34,382 nucleotides of DNA from an uncultured Clostridia bacterium (GTDB lineage Bacteria; Bacillota; Clostridia; Oscillospirales; Ruminococcaceae): positions 1-34,382 of the forward strand of contig CALXCO010000024.1 in the NCBI GenBank assembly GCA_944386805.1. Direction: 5' to 3'. The notes below the pieces were generated by a model. It had not been told where the DNA came from. It was given only the letters and a program-made list of their open reading frames with translations, and searched no databases. A program made the position numbers and the translations under genes. Positions 32,481 to 34,382 of this stretch are shown here, in pieces (the stretch's first letter is position 1; every line of letters starts with the position of its first letter).

Positions 32481-32537
32481 TAGATTATATAAGTTTTGGG
32501 GTTTCAATACTTCTATCACACGCTACCGGTGATTCAA

Positions 32538-32990
32538 CCGACGCGCAGAGCGTCGGGCCAATTTTCGCACAATGTGGGTACGATCATGATTGAAAAGTTT
32601 TACTCGATTTTTTTCAAAAAATCGCAGGTCCAGGACAGAGTACGGTTTGCTTTGCAAACCACACAGTTTCCTCTGGAAACTGTCCGGTTCCCATAGGGAA
32701 CCGTGGTCGCACTTCCGCAGAAGGCGAAATCTCCTGTCCCCAAAATCAGCTCAGCAAGGGGTAGTCAAATACCCGCATGTATTTGGAGCAATTCCCGAAG
32801 GGATTTGCTGGACGCTATAGCAAGGGCGTCCCCTATGGATGAAGTGGGTTCGATGCCCACTTCATCCATAAAAATCGAGCGAGGACAGCACTTCCGACTT
32901 ACGCTGTCAGGTGGGACTACGTGGGCCGGCACGGCGCTGACAGGTTTTTGCTATGTTTCTTTCTGAGACTGTCCGGTGGACAGTCTCAGA
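32538..32990 (+). ncRNA. Candidate structured RNA or hairpin-array element, copy 1
   Basis: A gene-free stretch of about 450 bp with a chain of mostly perfect stems in order: 32538-32556, 32605-32624, 32644-32660, 32663-32683, 32686-32702, 32707-32727, 32766-32785, 32788-32808, 32810-32831, 32834-32870, 32904-32943 and 32962-32990. Many have 3- to 4-nt loops. The part from 32686 on is about 85-90% identical to the inverted copy at 34080-34382, with paired compensatory changes. No start codon with ribosome site and no protein frame shared by the copies. I do not recognise it as a known RNA family; orientation follows the T-loop-like hairpin. It might instead be a mobile hairpin repeat. Confidence 0.6.
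32834..32870 (+). other. tRNA acceptor/T-arm minihelix mimic, copy 1
   Basis: GGATGAA (32837-32843) and TTCATCC (32861-32867) pair over 7 bp, directly continued by GTGGG/CCCAC (5 bp) and a 7-nt loop TTCGATG at 32849-32855. That is acceptor 7 bp, T stem 5 bp and a canonical T-loop, followed by an A at the discriminator position. There is no D arm, anticodon arm or CCA, so it is not a tRNA gene. Confidence 0.7.
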
Positions 32991-33159
32991 CGGTATAGCC
33001 TATCATACAAATCCCGTAACGATCTGTCGGCATTATGAGTCGTCCTCCTTGCCAAATATACCGGGCAGTTTGTGGGATACTGCGACGTGTAAAGAACTGT
33101 GCTTCCACCACCAATCACGTTAGAAAATGCGTTCATACTATTCTATATAAAGTAACGTA

Positions 33160-33193
33160 CCGCCAGAGTTTTTTTGCTCTGGCGGTGTTTTAT
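33160..33193 (+). terminator. Rho-independent-like terminator
   Basis: CCGCCAGAG (33160-33168) and CTCTGGCGG (33177-33185) form a perfect 9-bp stem around TTTTTTTG, followed by TGTTTTATAT. It can end a plus transcript that crosses the candidate RNA of copy 1, before the promoter of the methyltransferase. The interval 32991-33159 holds no gene I can support. Confidence 0.8.
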
Positions 33194-33248
33194 ATTTGAC
33201 GGTTTATCAGGGATTTTGACGGCAGGGGTACAAATTGGCAGGAAAATA

Positions 33249-33257
33249 TGCTATACT
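33249..33257 (+). promoter_or_regulatory. Extended -10 promoter of the methyltransferase gene
   Basis: TGCTATACT at 33249-33257 matches the extended -10 (TGnTATAAT). No good -35 sits 17 bp upstream. The leader is about 25 nt. Confidence 0.6.
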
Positions 33258-33288
33258 AAATATGTTTGAAATGGCTGGAGGGAAATTT

Positions 33289-33852
33289 ATGAAACTCAAT
33301 ACACTGGGAATCGCGCACCGGTTCCTGGAAGAAAAAGTCCCACAGGGTGGCTTGTGTATCGACGCAACAATGGGACGCGGTAAGGATACCGCTTTTTTGT
33401 GTGAACTCGTCGGCGAAACCGGTAAGGTTATCGCGTTTGATATCCAGCAGGAAGCTGTCGATTCAACCGACGCTCTGCTTCGTCAAAAAGGATTGCGTGA
33501 ACGCGCCGAACTGCGGCTGGAAAGTCATGTTTATATGGATAAAGTCGCGGAGCCGGAATCGGTCGACGCTGTGGTTTTTAACTTTGGCTATCTGCCCGGC
33601 GGCGATCATACGATTTTTACCCACCCCGATACCAGTATTCAGGCAATTCAAAAAGCACTGGTGCTGATTAAAAAGCACGGCGTTGTCTGCGCCTGTATCT
33701 ACCATGGCGGCGATACCGGCTATGAAGAGCGTGACCGGCTGCTGGAGTACCTCGCAACCATCGACCCGAAGGAATACACCGTCCTTGTCACTGATTTTCG
33801 TAACCGGCCCGGCGACCCGCCGATTGCTGTGTTTATTCTGCGGGATATTTGA
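33289..33852 (+). CDS. mnmM: Class I SAM methyltransferase of the YtqB/MnmM family
   Basis: 187 residues. SAM-binding motif I is CIDATMGRGKDT near residue 22, followed by FDIQ (motif II) near 49 and VVFNFGYLPGGDH near 97, a stretch typical of the family once labelled rRNA methylase (PF06962). Its Bacillus member YtqB (MnmM) is known to add the methyl group that completes mnm5(s2)U at tRNA position 34, so a tRNA role is likely. IYHGGDTGYEER near residue 134 is also family-typical. The start at 33289 has GGAGGGAA 6 nt upstream. It stands alone between two inverted copies of the hairpin-array element. 33853-34079 holds no gene I can support. Confidence 0.8.
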   Translation: MKLNTLGIAHRFLEEKVPQGGLCIDATMGRGKDTAFLCELVGETGKVIAFDIQQEAVDSTDALLRQKGLRERAELRLESHVYMDKVAEPESVDAVVFNFGYLPGGDHTIFTHPDTSIQAIQKALVLIKKHGVVCACIYHGGDTGYEERDRLLEYLATIDPKEYTVLVTDFRNRPGDPPIAVFILRDI

Positions 33853-34079
33853 TGGAGAGAATGCCCTCATTTATCGTATAATCCCGCAAAATTTGTCTGA
33901 TATTCTCGCAAAAATTGCTATCGAACCCATTGAAAATGATCTCGACGAATGTCAGGCAGAGGTACATTTTTGTGACTTGAATGTTTGTCAGATGTGGTTG
34001 TATTGGCTGTTATTTGGTCAGTGTATGAGCTGGAAATGTGAGTAGGGAATTGGCGGCAGTAGGTCGGACATTTCGCCGT

Positions 34080-34382
34080 CGCCGACTGTCCACCGGACAG
34101 TCAGCGAGGGAAACAGGTCGATTGTCGTAAGCGCCGTGCCGGCTCACGTAGTCCCACCTGACAGCAGAATCGACAGTGTACAGCTCGCTCGATTTTTATG
34201 GATGAAGTGGGTATCGAACCCACTTCATCCATAGGGGACGCCCTTGCTATAGCGTCCAGCAAATCCCTTCGGGAATTGCACACAAAATGCCTGCGGGCAT
34301 TTTGCTACCCCTTGCTGAGCTGATTTTGGGGATAGGAGATTTCGCTCTCTGCGGAGATGCGACCACGGTTCCCATGGGAACC
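34080..34382 (-). ncRNA. Candidate structured RNA or hairpin-array element, copy 2 (cut by window end)
   Basis: Read on the minus strand it repeats copy 1 in the same order of hairpins, starting with GGTTCCC at the window edge, and is truncated there. The stem at 34342-34362 has TCTC/GAGA where copy 1 has CTTC/GAAG, with the CGCA loop kept. The stem at 34283-34304 is CAAAATGCC/GGCATTTTG where copy 1 has CAAATAC/GTATTTG. The last hairpin (34080-34106) has CGCT/GGCG flanks where copy 1 has TCTGA/TCAGA. The stems at 34243-34269 and 34197-34233 are unchanged apart from one loop base. This pattern supports RNA structure. Confidence 0.6.
34197..34233 (-). other. tRNA acceptor/T-arm minihelix mimic, copy 2
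   Basis: Same 15-bp stem as copy 1 (acceptor-like GGATGAA/TTCATCC plus T-stem GTGGG/CCCAC plus two outer pairs), with the loop TTCGATA on the minus strand. Only the last loop base differs between copies, at a position that is variable in tRNA T-loops. Confidence 0.7.

Noticed and set aside
32121-32519. Minus-strand frame overlapping the end of the glycosyltransferase gene
   Set aside because: It runs from the repeat copy at 32388-32480 into the antisense of a clear gene; no ribosome site.
32834-32870. A tRNA gene
   Set aside because: It has the acceptor and T arms only. There is no D arm, anticodon arm or CCA within the required distance, so I list it as a tRNA-like hairpin.
32686-32990. 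Group II intron or insertion-sequence remnant
   Set aside because: I found no recognisable domain V, reverse transcriptase or transposase piece, and the compensatory stem changes fit RNA better. It cannot be fully excluded without a profile search.
32951-33136. Small minus-strand protein of 61 residues
   Set aside because: No ribosome site, it overlaps the last hairpin of copy 1, and it has no recognisable family features.
33853-34045. Open frame continuing past the methyltransferase
   Set aside because: It is an alternative frame of the methyltransferase that runs on by chance, and it has no start codon of its own after the gene ends.

Overview
The window looks like chromosome from a spore-forming, Gram-positive member of the Clostridia, probably Oscillospiraceae/Ruminococcaceae. 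The reasons are strong AGGAGG-type ribosome binding sites, a YunB sporulation protein, DUF4230 proteins, a YtqB/MnmM methyltransferase, a short-form ThiC and moderate-to-high G+C. I see no rRNA, no complete tRNA, no CRISPR array, no transposase and no phage gene.

Layout. Positions 77-1900 (minus): AlaX-type Ala-tRNA editing protein plus a HAD phosphatase. 2154-6027 (minus): a complete TPP-riboswitch-controlled thiamine operon, thiD-thiC-thiM-thiE, with promoter, aptamer, expression terminator and final terminator. 6116-6361: 95-bp tandem repeat. 6365-8319: ung, divergent from a degenerate sensor-kinase-like protein with a strong promoter and a 5'-UTR hairpin. 8316-10353 (minus): LacI regulator and a zinc-dependent phospholipase C-like protein. 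10529-12887 (minus): a small membrane protein, then an ECF sigma factor operon with a small membrane protein and a zinc-ribbon membrane protein. 12955-17655 (minus): housekeeping cluster (HAD hydrolase, YbaK, CCA-adding enzyme, cytidine deaminase, DUF3795 protein, two small membrane proteins). 17754-19845 (minus): small membrane protein, esterase, metallo-beta-lactamase-fold protein.

20083-21373 (plus) is an AT-rich island with two DUF4230 proteins. It is followed by an MFS transporter (minus) divergent from an AraC regulator (plus). 23810-29020 (plus) is a surface and sporulation block: YunB, a degenerate SipW-like membrane protein, a GHL10 glycosidase-like protein and an N-acetylmuramoyl-L-alanine amidase. 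A 119-bp tandem repeat lies inside this block. 29311-32317 (plus) holds a second phospholipase C-like protein, VanZ, TVP38/DedA-like and glycosyltransferase family 4 genes.

The most unusual region is 32318-34382. About 300 bp rich in perfect hairpins occurs twice, in inverted orientation, around one tRNA-modification-type methyltransferase gene (YtqB/MnmM). The two copies differ by compensatory changes within stems while loops and order are kept, which points to a structured RNA. Each copy holds a 12-bp helix capped by a canonical T-loop, exactly the geometry of a tRNA acceptor/T-arm minihelix. I could not assign it to a known family. A similar density of perfect short hairpins occurs inside the intact thiM coding sequence. 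Dispersed repeats at 6116-6361, 24602-24950 and 32388-32480 share a common core.
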